Assembly (NCBI GenBank): GCA_965215765.1
Contig: OZ244118.1
Location: forward strand, 310,001-374,000
Direction of reading: 5' to 3'
Length of the DNA stretch: 64,000 nt
DNA from: G965212025 sp965215765
Lineage (GTDB): Bacteria; Pseudomonadota; Gammaproteobacteria; Poriferisulfidales; Oxydemutatoraceae
Under the pieces are notes generated by a model. It was not told the DNA's origin. It saw only the letters and a list, made by a program, of their open reading frames with translations, and searched no databases. The translations under genes and the position numbers were made by a program. Positions 47,601-55,801 of this stretch are shown here, in pieces (within the stretch, counting starts at the first letter, position 1; the number at the start of each line of letters is the position of its first letter).

Positions 47601-50600
47601 GTTAAAAGGGGCGTGCTCCCGCCTTCATGACGGGCGCGCAACTTCTGCAACCAGTCCGCTCCCGCTATGAAGTAATCCGAGAGCGTCTCCTCAAAAAGCA
47701 CTCCACTTTCTACACGATAACCGATTCGCTCAGGCCCGCCCAATGGAGGCTCCCAACGCAGCAACAAGGCAGACGGGGATTTCCACTGTGCCCGCAAGTG
47801 CAAGGGTTTGCCAGGAGTCTCAAAGCCCCGCAGAAGCGGCAGCGTCCTGTGATCGCCGAAGAACCAGGTCTCGGCACTCCAGCCTGAGTATGTTGTCCTC
47901 CCCGCACACGCCAGACCAGGGGCGGTGGGACAACGCAGTTGCTGTAGCGTCCGCAGGGAGCCTGATCCCTGCCCGGCATCATCTGCCACAAAAGGCACAA
48001 TGCCACCATCGACGCGAGGCAACGCTGCCGCATAGCTGCCGGCAATGCCTCCCGGACTGCTGCCGGCAAAACTTCCGGGCTGTCCGGCTCCGGACACCAA
48101 CGCTGCCGCATAGCTGCGGCTGACGGTGCCTTGATTGTTTGCCACAAGACCCGCGACCAGACCTTCCCCGGTCACAAAAGCTGTTGTGTAACTGTCAGTC
48201 ACCGAGCCCTGGTTGTCTGCGACCAGGCCACCTGCCCGAACTGCTCCTGACACCGAGCCTCCGGCATAACTTGTGTTGATACTCCCGCCTGCCAGATTTC
48301 TCCCGACCAGGCCACCCGCGATTTGAGCTCCCGGCTCTGTCGTCAACTGAGCCGCGCAACCGTTGATCGTGCCAGTGTTGATGCCGACGAGTCCTCCCGC
48401 CACTTGCCCGCCAAAAAGCGAGCCAGTTGCGCCGCTGTTCAGGATCCTTCCTCCCTCGTTCCTGCCCACCAGGGCTCCCACGTTGGTGCCTCCCCAAAGC
48501 TGCGTGTTCACCAGCACCACCTGTTGCAGCAACCCGCCCTGAAGCTGTGCAAACATGCCGACATCTTCCAGCGCATCAGAGCGCACCATTAAATGGAAAA
48601 TCTGATAACCGGCACCATCAAGGGAACCGGAAAAATCAGCGACCGGCGCAAAGCCTTCTCCGGCTCGCCAGTCCCGGGATGGACCTGCCTCAATATCGCC
48701 GACCAGCCGGTAGTGGGCTGCAGGAGCAGAGCGAATGTCCTGCAATTGGCACAGCGTGGCAATCTGCCAAGGATCATCCTCGCTGCCCGAGCTGCCAGAA
48801 CCGCCTGCCGACACCAGGGCTTCCCCGTCGCACTGCCAGGGACGGGTAAATGTCGGCAGGAAAAATGGCGACCCTTCTCCAACCCTGTTATAGGGCGTCG
48901 CCACCACTTCATAGCGGCTGTCGCTTGCCAGACCCGAAAATTCCACAGCCGCAGATGTTTCGCCGTCTGTGTGCGCAAGCTCCTGTTCCTGCACCAGTTC
49001 TCCCCCGGTGTACAACCGTACCCGGTAACCCAGACCTGCTGGAACCCCGACACCCGTATATCCGTAAGCCGGATTTTCCGGTGACTGGTCATAGCCGTCG
49101 TCAGCCGGAGCCATAAGCAACACACGCAGTGAGAACGCCTGCGGCGATGCCCGAACACCTGTCAATTCGCCTGGGTTTCTCAGCAGCCTGATCACAGCCG
49201 TCATCGCTTCGCTCACGCCATGACGGTTATATCCACGCACACTAAGCTGCAAGGGGTCACTGCCCCCATATTCAGTACGCAGGTTTTGCACCAGGCGCCT
49301 GTCAAGCGTAAAAGACGCGGACTCTGTTTCCAGAAAAAGCCCTGCCATCTCAATCCAATAGCCGGCGTTCAGGCTTCCTGTTTTTGCATCTGTCCAGCTC
49401 AGTTCCAGTTCATCTTCCGGGGTCCATTTCGCCTGCAGGAGCGAAGGGGGGACAGGTGGCACCGGTTGCAGGGCGCGATGGGCCGGAAGCGTCTGCCTGT
49501 CCCCGAAATACCAGACCTGTGTGCTCCAGCCGGAGTAACTGACCGCTCCCTGGCATGTATCTCCCGGCAAAAAAGGGCACTGTAATTGCGCCAGCGTGCG
49601 GGAAAAATTGTTTTCTGTGGCGTCCTCTTCCCCGCTGCCCACGAGTTCCAGCGCGCTGCTGCCGGCACCCGGCTCCAAGGCGTAATTCGCAGCCAACCCG
49701 GAGCCTTCGTAATACCCCACCAGCGTGCCCGCCTGGTTGTTCCCGCTCACTGAACCAGTCGCATAACTGTTCTCAATCCGGACGCTATAGCGGCCGTTGT
49801 AGTAGCGCTCACTGTTTCCCACCAGCCCGCCTACCTGCACATTCCCGCTGACCGAACCAGTCGCATAACTGTCGTCAATCGAGCCGCGCCTGGTTCTTCC
49901 CACCAGCCCGCCTACCTGATCAGTTCCGCTGACCGCTCCGGTCGCATGGCTTTTAAGGATTGACCCTGAACTGACGCCCGCCAGACCTCCCACATAACTC
50001 CCTTCACCGATAACCGTGCTGTCTGAGTGGCTGTCAACTATGGAATTGGAACTGTGCCAACCCGCCAGCCCGCCCACAAACCCTGTTCCGCTGACCGCTC
50101 CTGCCGAATAAGAGCCGCGTATAAAACCCTGGTTGGAACCCACCAGACCGCCCACAGAATAACGCCCGATCACCGTTGACTGCGCGTGACTGTGGTAGAT
50201 CTGAGCTTCGTTGGCCCCCACCAGTCCACCAACACTGCCTGCGCCGCTCACACTTCCTCTCGCGTGCGAACTGCGTATCCTCGCGCCCGGGAAGTTTTTG
50301 CCCACCAGTCCGCCTATTGTGTGGCCGTGTCCCTGGGAATCAATCGTTCCGGAAACGGCAGACTCTGAATGGCTTAGCTCGATCAACCCATGGTTTTCAC
50401 CTGCCACTCCTCCCACACGATCCCGACCGACTATCAACCCCGTCACCGTGCTGCCATTGATGCTTCCATTTGCCGCAACACTTCCTGCCAGGGCTCCTGT
50501 TGCGTCTCTGCCCCGTACTGTGACATTCACGAGTGCCAGCCTTTGCAGGGCACCACCGTTGAGCTCCCCGAACAGCCCGACATGGTCTGTTTGCCCAGGA

Positions 50601-53600
50601 TTGATCAAAAGACTCAGGATGCTGTGACCATTCCCGTCCAGAGAGCCGGAAAAAGATTCAATCGGAGAAAAGCCCTTTCCGTCTCTCCACTCGTGGCTTA
50701 GCTTTGCGTCTATATCGTTTGCCAGCCGATAATCAGCTGCCGTGTCGTAACGTATTTCCTGCAACTGGCAAAGTGTGCCGACCTGCCAGGGGTCATCCTC
50801 GCTGCCAGAGCCCGCTGCCGTTATCACCGCTGCCCGTGGACACGCCGCAACGTAGGTGAAAACCGGCGCTATCACCGTTGTTGAGCCTGCGCCCGCCTTG
50901 TTTCTGGCAAATACCCTGACTTCGTACCTGGAACCACCGTCCAGACCTGAAAATTCCACTACAGTCGAACTTGACCATTCCTGCTGTGTCTTATGCATCT
51001 CTTTTTTTAACAGGCCTTTTGAAAACAGTTGCACGTGATATACGAGACCCAGCGCAATTCCGCTTGCCGGCTTCCCGTACGCGCTGCTTCCTGTAGCGCG
51101 CCCGTAGCCGTCATCATCAGCTCCGACAATGGTGACCCGTACTGTTGACAGCCCCGAAGCTGTCTGGGCCACCACCGCCCCCGGAACTTTCATCAAATGG
51201 AAACTTCCCGACGCTGCATCTCCATCACTGCTTCCTTTTACACCGCGTATGGAATAACGAATTTCACTGCCGCTGGCGTAACGCTCACGTAATCTAGCCA
51301 TCAATGTATCGCCAAGCACGAAATGGAATGCTCTGATGTCTTGAATGGTTCCGTCCACCTCCAACTCAAAGAGATCTATGCCAGCATCCCGATGCTCCCA
51401 CTGTAGCGTCAATCTGCCCGTCGAGTCCCAGACTGCCTGAACTGCATGCGGCGCAACGGGAATATACCCATGCACCCGGATCCTGGGCAGTATGCTGGAG
51501 TTCCCGAAATACCAAATTTGTGTATCCCAATCCAGATACACGCCAGCTGCCCGGCAAAGATTGACGGGCTCCATCGAGCACTTCATTTGTCCCATAGTGC
51601 GTAAACCGCTGCCATGTACCACGCCGTCATCCTCTCCCACCAGGCTGTCCCCGCCGCTGCTGGCATAACTGCGGTCTATCGTGCCACTGTTGACTCCGAC
51701 CAGCCTGCCTCGCAAATCAGTTCCGCCTACAGCACCAGTGCTATAGGTGCTTCTGACCGTACCGCTGTTTGCTCCCGCCAGTCCGCCTGTCTGACTGTCT
51801 CCGGTCACTGGGCCTCGTGCGAAGCTGTTACTGATGCTTCCTTTGTTTTCGCCGACCAGACCCCCGACCTGGTTCTTTCCACTCACACGTGATCCCGAGA
51901 ATGTATGGCTACTCACGATACTGGCGTTGCCTTCGCTCACACCCACCAGACCACCCACCTGACTGTCTCCGGACACTGTGCCTAGTGCATAGCTGTTACT
52001 GATGCTTCCTTTGTTTTCGCCGACCAGACCTCCGACCTGGTTCTTTCCACTCACACGTGACCCTTGGACTGTATAGCTACTCACGATACTGGCGTTGCCT
52101 TCGCTCACACCCACCAAGCCCCCAACCCCGGAGGCTGTTCCGACAACCAGGTGACGCGCGAAGCTGCCACTGATGCTTCCCTTGTTTTTTCCCACCAGAC
52201 CGCCTGTCTGACTGTCTCCGGACACTTCTCCCGATGTATAACTGTCAGCGATGCTTCCACTGTTTTCGCCAACCAGACCCCCAACCTGACTGTCTCCGGA
52301 CACTGAGACTTCTATTATGCCGCCGCCACTGATGGCTCCATTGTTTTCGCCGACCAGACCCCCGACCTGGTTCTTTCCACTCACACGTGATCCCGTGACT
52401 ACATGGCTGTCACTGATGCTTCCTTCGTTTCCGCCGACCAGACCCCCAACCTGACTGTCTCCGGACACTGAGACTTCTATTATGTTGCCGCCACTGATGG
52501 CTCCTTTGTTTTCGCCGACCAGACCCCCGACCTGGTTCTTTCCACTCACACGTGATCCCGTGACTACACTGCCTACAATCGTGCCACCGTCATTCTGACC
52601 CACCAGCCCGCCGGCAACCCATATGCCGCCAGAGTTCTCCCCAACCCTTACCGTCGCTGTGCTGTTGCGGATGACACCGCCCTGATTCAGACCTACCAGC
52701 CCACCGATGGTTCTGCCCCCGTCAACCGTGCCATCAACCTCGCTGCCCTCAATCGTCCCTCGATCGTTCAGCCCAACCAGAGAACCGACATTCGCTATGC
52801 CGTTCGTCACAAAATCCACCAGCTTCACGCGCTTTAGCAAGCCACCCTGCAGCTTGCCAAACAGCCCTGTATTCTCGAAGTCTGTTGCACCGACCTTCAA
52901 ATTGGAAATTTGGTAACCGTTGCCATCGTAAGTGCCAGAAAAAACCTTGATGGGTGCAAAGCCATTTTCCCAGCCCTGCGTCCCCAGCGCCTCTATATCT
53001 TTTACCTGGATATAGTGCGATTGGGTCGATGCCGCCATGTCGCGCAAATGGCACAGGGTTTCTACCTGGTAGGGGTCACTTTCAGTTCCGGAACCTGCCA
53101 TGGCCTGCGAATCCGCAGGGCACGTGAGATCAGGATCCATATAGGGAAACTGGCTGTTATGAAAATAAGCGTCCCCGTAGTTCAGGGCATGGAAGACCTT
53201 CGGGTTTTTGTAGATATTGCCCATCCCGGCAAAACCGCCAGTACACACGCCAAACGAGCCAAAGGCTCCTAACACGGATGATGTGTCCTCATAAAATGCC
53301 GGCGACCCGGAGCCGCCAAATTCAGCACGGTAGCCCGTATAATTAACAACAACCCGCCTTGCACAAACGGCTCCTGAGCAAGTAGCTGATTTCTTGGTCG
53401 GCTTCGCACTCGCCGATTCGAATGGGGAGTATTGTTGAGGTAGCAAATACGAGTGGTGCAGTACATAGCCGTCAAAGGTCTCGGGGGTATGCACCTTCCA
53501 GTCCAGTAGCTGGTAATTCCCCCAGCCACTGAACTCCCCCTCAATGCGCACCAGTCCCCAGTCATCATTGGCACTCCCTGCTATGAGTCTTGAGTTGCTT

Positions 53601-54610
53601 GCTACTGCCCGTCCCCTTCGCTCACCTTTGAGTGCAATGCTGAAACCGCTATCAATAAGAGGCCTGTCGTCGGTCTCGGGGGAACTCACCTCTGCATTGA
53701 AAAGATGCCAGACAGACAGAGCGTAGAGCGCACCGTCCTCTGACTTGTTTTTCAGCAAACTCCCGGTACCGCAACCCGATGCTTCTTCGCCATACACGCA
53801 GATGAGTACAGTGCCCAAGGCGGCCTTGCGCACGTGCGCCGGCATTTCGTCGTCCACAAAGTCGGCAGTGTTTTCCGTTTTGTCGTGATGCTGGCATGAT
53901 AGAGTTTGCGCCTGGAATTTTTGCAACTGCGTACCGGGCAACTCGCCGTTCCTGTCTTTGAAAGTGTGATTGACCTTGTCTGCGGCGAACGGGAACGCAT
54001 CGGGTTCCAGTCGGGACGCCGTGGGAGTCCGAAACTCCACCACTACAGTGTCTCCTGACATCGGGTATGACCAGAATCCGTCTCTGTTTCCGGGTCGACC
54101 CTCGCCGGTGTATTCCTCAACAGGGTCTTCCTCGTCAGTGAGGCTGTACAGCTTCACCGCCATGCCCGGATCCAGATGAAAATTCCTGAGGTACAGCCCC
54201 AGACTGACGGCTTCAGGTGAATGAATATGTGCCTGCCAGACATCAAGGCCATCTTCCTGCTTGACCAGCGCCCAGTTGGCGCGCTGCAAACGAACTTCCC
54301 TGTAGATGCCGGTGTAGCTGACCGTGCTCATGCTGAGCAACTCCAGAATTTTGTCTTCTTCCTGTGTGCTGAAAGCCCCCAGACCCAGTCGCTGCGCTCT
54401 GGTGGGGTACACGCTTCGGGCAGCCTCGCGCGCGTGTTGCACCTCCGGAAAGGGGTTGGCCGCGAAGCCTTGATCTGCCGAAAACTCCTGATCCTGGTCG
54501 ACAGCGAACGCGCTCGACATGATGATAGATACACCCACGAGCAAGCACTTCAGCCAGACACGGCTACCGGATCTCTGCGTATCCGGAAATCTGAAACCTG
54601 CTTCTTTCAT
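44603..54610 (-). CDS. Gene E: giant secreted serine protease / GLUG / FN3 protein, 3335 aa
   Basis: Start MKEAGFRFPDTQ, signal peptide ending SAFA. Protease triad His302, Asp350 (NDDWGLVRI) and Ser434 (GGSGSPAF). The loop between Asp and Ser is the shortest of the set (ESASAKPTKKSATCSG). GLUG module 1 (~603-973) has 14 units and includes two GGGIIEVSVSGDSQ-type units not seen elsewhere. Modules 2, 3 and 4 start near 1270, 1940 and 2487; the terminal FN3-like run starts near 2885. The last ~60 residues differ from all other copies (VPPTQVQEEPRL in place of the INWDPEIP..PR..HHVKK segment), yet the final LRLKVFLGGMVR is kept. No leader duplicates. Confidence 0.93.
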   Translation of the reverse strand: MKEAGFRFPDTQRSGSRVWLKCLLVGVSIIMSSAFAVDQDQEFSADQGFAANPFPEVQHAREAARSVYPTRAQRLGLGAFSTQEEDKILELLSMSTVSYTGIYREVRLQRANWALVKQEDGLDVWQAHIHSPEAVSLGLYLRNFHLDPGMAVKLYSLTDEEDPVEEYTGEGRPGNRDGFWSYPMSGDTVVVEFRTPTASRLEPDAFPFAADKVNHTFKDRNGELPGTQLQKFQAQTLSCQHHDKTENTADFVDDEMPAHVRKAALGTVLICVYGEEASGCGTGSLLKNKSEDGALYALSVWHLFNAEVSSPETDDRPLIDSGFSIALKGERRGRAVASNSRLIAGSANDDWGLVRIEGEFSGWGNYQLLDWKVHTPETFDGYVLHHSYLLPQQYSPFESASAKPTKKSATCSGAVCARRVVVNYTGYRAEFGGSGSPAFYEDTSSVLGAFGSFGVCTGGFAGMGNIYKNPKVFHALNYGDAYFHNSQFPYMDPDLTCPADSQAMAGSGTESDPYQVETLCHLRDMAASTQSHYIQVKDIEALGTQGWENGFAPIKVFSGTYDGNGYQISNLKVGATDFENTGLFGKLQGGLLKRVKLVDFVTNGIANVGSLVGLNDRGTIEGSEVDGTVDGGRTIGGLVGLNQGGVIRNSTATVRVGENSGGIWVAGGLVGQNDGGTIVGSVVTGSRVSGKNQVGGLVGENKGAISGGNIIEVSVSGDSQVGGLVGGNEGSISDSHVVTGSRVSGKNQVGGLVGENNGAISGGGIIEVSVSGDSQVGGLVGENSGSIADSYTSGEVSGDSQTGGLVGKNKGSISGSFARHLVVGTASGVGGLVGVSEGNASIVSSYTVQGSRVSGKNQVGGLVGENKGSISNSYALGTVSGDSQVGGLVGVSEGNASIVSSHTFSGSRVSGKNQVGGLVGENKGSISNSFARGPVTGDSQTGGLAGANSGTVRSTYSTGAVGGTDLRGRLVGVNSGTIDRSYASSGGDSLVGEDDGVVHGSGLRTMGQMKCSMEPVNLCRAAGVYLDWDTQIWYFGNSSILPRIRVHGYIPVAPHAVQAVWDSTGRLTLQWEHRDAGIDLFELEVDGTIQDIRAFHFVLGDTLMARLRERYASGSEIRYSIRGVKGSSDGDAASGSFHLMKVPGAVVAQTASGLSTVRVTIVGADDDGYGRATGSSAYGKPASGIALGLVYHVQLFSKGLLKKEMHKTQQEWSSSTVVEFSGLDGGSRYEVRVFARNKAGAGSTTVIAPVFTYVAACPRAAVITAAGSGSEDDPWQVGTLCQLQEIRYDTAADYRLANDIDAKLSHEWRDGKGFSPIESFSGSLDGNGHSILSLLINPGQTDHVGLFGELNGGALQRLALVNVTVRGRDATGALAGSVAANGSINGSTVTGLIVGRDRVGGVAGENHGLIELSHSESAVSGTIDSQGHGHTIGGLVGKNFPGARIRSSHARGSVSGAGSVGGLVGANEAQIYHSHAQSTVIGRYSVGGLVGSNQGFIRGSYSAGAVSGTGFVGGLAGWHSSNSIVDSHSDSTVIGEGSYVGGLAGVSSGSILKSHATGAVSGTDQVGGLVGRTRRGSIDDSYATGSVSGNVQVGGLVGNSERYYNGRYSVRIENSYATGSVSGNNQAGTLVGYYEGSGLAANYALEPGAGSSALELVGSGEEDATENNFSRTLAQLQCPFLPGDTCQGAVSYSGWSTQVWYFGDRQTLPAHRALQPVPPVPPSLLQAKWTPEDELELSWTDAKTGSLNAGYWIEMAGLFLETESASFTLDRRLVQNLRTEYGGSDPLQLSVRGYNRHGVSEAMTAVIRLLRNPGELTGVRASPQAFSLRVLLMAPADDGYDQSPENPAYGYTGVGVPAGLGYRVRLYTGGELVQEQELAHTDGETSAAVEFSGLASDSRYEVVATPYNRVGEGSPFFLPTFTRPWQCDGEALVSAGGSGSSGSEDDPWQIATLCQLQDIRSAPAAHYRLVGDIEAGPSRDWRAGEGFAPVADFSGSLDGAGYQIFHLMVRSDALEDVGMFAQLQGGLLQQVVLVNTQLWGGTNVGALVGRNEGGRILNSGATGSLFGGQVAGGLVGINTGTINGCAAQLTTEPGAQIAGGLVGRNLAGGSINTSYAGGSVSGAVRAGGLVADNQGSVTDSYTTAFVTGEGLVAGLVANNQGTVSRSYAAALVSGAGQPGSFAGSSPGGIAGSYAAALPRVDGGIVPFVADDAGQGSGSLRTLQQLRCPTAPGLACAGRTTYSGWSAETWFFGDHRTLPLLRGFETPGKPLHLRAQWKSPSALLLRWEPPLGGPERIGYRVESGVLFEETLSDYFIAGADWLQKLRARHEGGSTPLLTVRGYNLYGVGEAARFSVRLLDVPDSPADMRVVPGLTTLRLSFTAPANDGYGRKPVDAEYAGSAQAAALRLAYRIRLYASGKLTEERDIPLGNPLSPVMVEFAGLKSAFEYRLEALAHNTVGTGSPSTIRAVTSFPGCAGKGLKSASGDGSGDNPWQIATLCQLQDVRSDLHAHYVQVANIDASSSQEWSGGAGFHPIEPFSGTFDGAGRQISALYINRPETNTIGLFSRLAIDGIAKGVVLVDAWVKGKNSVGALVGFNDGTVMNSVVKSAQVSGNRAGVNIGGLAGGNGGLLIDSGASAEVDGGRYVGGLVGYVKAKGRVVGSTVRASQVRALESAGGLAGLALGATILHSSADAAVRVSGEGRGNVGGLVGYSQESTILHCYATGSVIAVDGSRAGGLVGYSGSTVAYSYADVSVSGADRVGGLVGINSGSVHASYALGEVRGRSITGGLVGSNVRRIQDSYAVNRVVGGPGSTGSLAGYSAPDAVIDRSYAPVSAQVALVGNGLTGGSSPRTLAQLRCPTAAGQRCAGATTYVGWEPGTWHFGNTRTLPLLRALIDIPATPVDLAVSWESPDHLRFTWAAGSSVPDSYELELAGTIREVTAPTFDFDGDFLAEFQRNNQAACPHPYQLRAVHGNVVGYPAAGHFYLPGLPGATTITELVPGQTTARLVLTTMGHDDCASLAIDALATSPDRTVSPGFGYVVVVSAAGRSTETISPAGAFDTEIEITHLLPKRSYSLQVYVRNRVGDRALVQTPENRGTFSTIAKPGRPSGLRARWESANRVILSWEAASSNGAAIEDYLLSVDGESYPSTGTATTYVLSDRALAQLRKKHAGGEQISYSLRAVNRAGEGAISTAAFTLLDAPEGLLTMQLTSEAYDHVQVHLEYSGNDGYGRTVEHADFGAPVDGMLLSLGYRVQLLSHGELMKEQSVTMPKSGGAAKTKFAELQDGVVYEVRAFPRNSVAEASDVRHSISLVPPTQVQEEPRLRLKVFLGGMVR
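51690..52800 (-). repeat. GLUG repeat array of gene E module 1 (14 units)
   Basis: Fourteen GGLVG-type motifs. A two-unit block (VVTGSRVSGKNQVGGLVG followed by the EVSVSGDSQ unit) occurs twice between about 52300 and 52570, a recent local duplication. Confidence 0.85.
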
Positions 54611-54913
54611 CGTGAATGCTTATACGTCATGCGTCATGCGGGCAGAAAAAAGAAAGCATAACCCGCCTGCAACATAAAATTCCTGCCACTACATTCGCTA
54701 TCTGTTCTCATGGCTGTACGCGCCGGAAAATCATTTAGTGGGTCAATTGTACGAAATAACGCCCAATCCGGCAAATGATCATGAGAAGATGCCGACTTCA
54801 TCCGACCGGGAAACCCCGAAACCAGCACCGAGGCGTACAGTCTTGTTTGTGGGCTTTTTGGTTTCCAAAGGGGGTGAATCAGTGGCAATAGTCAGTACTG
54901 CGACTTCTTGTTT
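54611..54913 (-). other. Conserved upstream block of gene E (shortened leader)
   Basis: Noncoding. It is homologous to the other upstream blocks but lacks the leader part around the CTCTCTGATGTC stretch. The CAGTG-N11 inverted repeat is degraded (TACTG on one side). Confidence 0.5.
54746..54774 (-). promoter_or_regulatory. Predicted sigma-70 promoter for gene E
   Basis: TTGCCG (54769-54774), 17-bp spacer, TACAAT (54746-54751). The start would be near 54739, only about 129 nt before the ATG, because the leader has lost roughly 50 nt relative to the other genes. Confidence 0.55.
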
Positions 54914-55795
54914 TTAACCGCGAAAAACGTGAAAGTCAGTATTTGCAATTCGTATGATTTCAGTTTTGGGGCAGCTTCCAAAGTTCACCAAAAGCCCCAA
55001 TTCAAGGCCTGTTGTTTTAAGACAATTCAACAAGTTGTGCTTCATGTTCATCAGTAATGTTTGTCATGGCAGATAAAGTCAGGCTTATGGACTTGCTTTA
55101 AAAGTTCACCCTCTGTGCCTTGAAAGGAATGCCCCTTATGGAAAACCCCTTCTCCAGACACTCCTGGCACACTACCTCAAGGACACCACAACCTCACTTC
55201 CCTGAATCGCGCAGCATTCGTCAGAAAACAAAACCCTTTCGTGTTTTTCGTGGTTATTAAACTCGTGGTTCATAGTTCTCCCGCCGGTTGCCCGAACCCT
55301 TTACCAAAGGAATGCCCCTTATGGAAAACTCTTTCTCCAGATATTCTTGGCACACTACCTCAGGGAAACCACATCTCACATCCCTGAATCGCGCAGCATT
55401 CGTCAGAAAACAAAACCCTTTCGTGTGTTTCGCAGTTACTGAATTCGTGGTTCATAGTTCTCCCGCCGGTTGCCCAGACTCTTCACCAAAGGAATGCTCC
55501 TTATGGAAAACTCCTTCTCCAGACACTCTTGGCACGCTGTCTCAAGGAAACCACGCATTTATCAGGAAACAAAACTTCTCGTGCTTTTCGCGGTTGTTAA
55601 ATTCTGGTTCTTCGTTCTCTCGCCAGTTGCACGGGCTCTTCACCAAAGGAATGCTCCTTATGGAAAACTCTTTCTCCAGATACTCCTGGTACACTGCCTC
55701 AGGGAAACCACATCTCACTTCCCTGAATCGCGCAGCATTCGTCAGAAAACAAAACTCTTTCGTGTTTTCTGCGGCTGCTGTTGTTAAATTTGTGT
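54914..55795 (-). pseudogene. GxxExxxR-family gene relic between F and E
   Basis: Four tandem N-terminal units (starts 55126, 55309, 55491, 55648) precede the C-terminal part, which ends at a TAA at 54914-54916. The C-terminal part carries the same one-base insertion as the E/D relic (154 bp from ATG to stop, not 153), so these two spacers share a more recent ancestor. Confidence 0.72.
55126..55795. repeat. Tandem relic units of 157-183 bp (4 copies)
   Basis: Periods are 183, 182 and 157 bp. Three units are of the longer type with the extra AIQG-coding segment. The plus-strand ORF of 186 codons at 55288-55848 is a by-product of this repeat. Confidence 0.85.
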
Positions 55796-55801
55796 ATGCC
55801 C

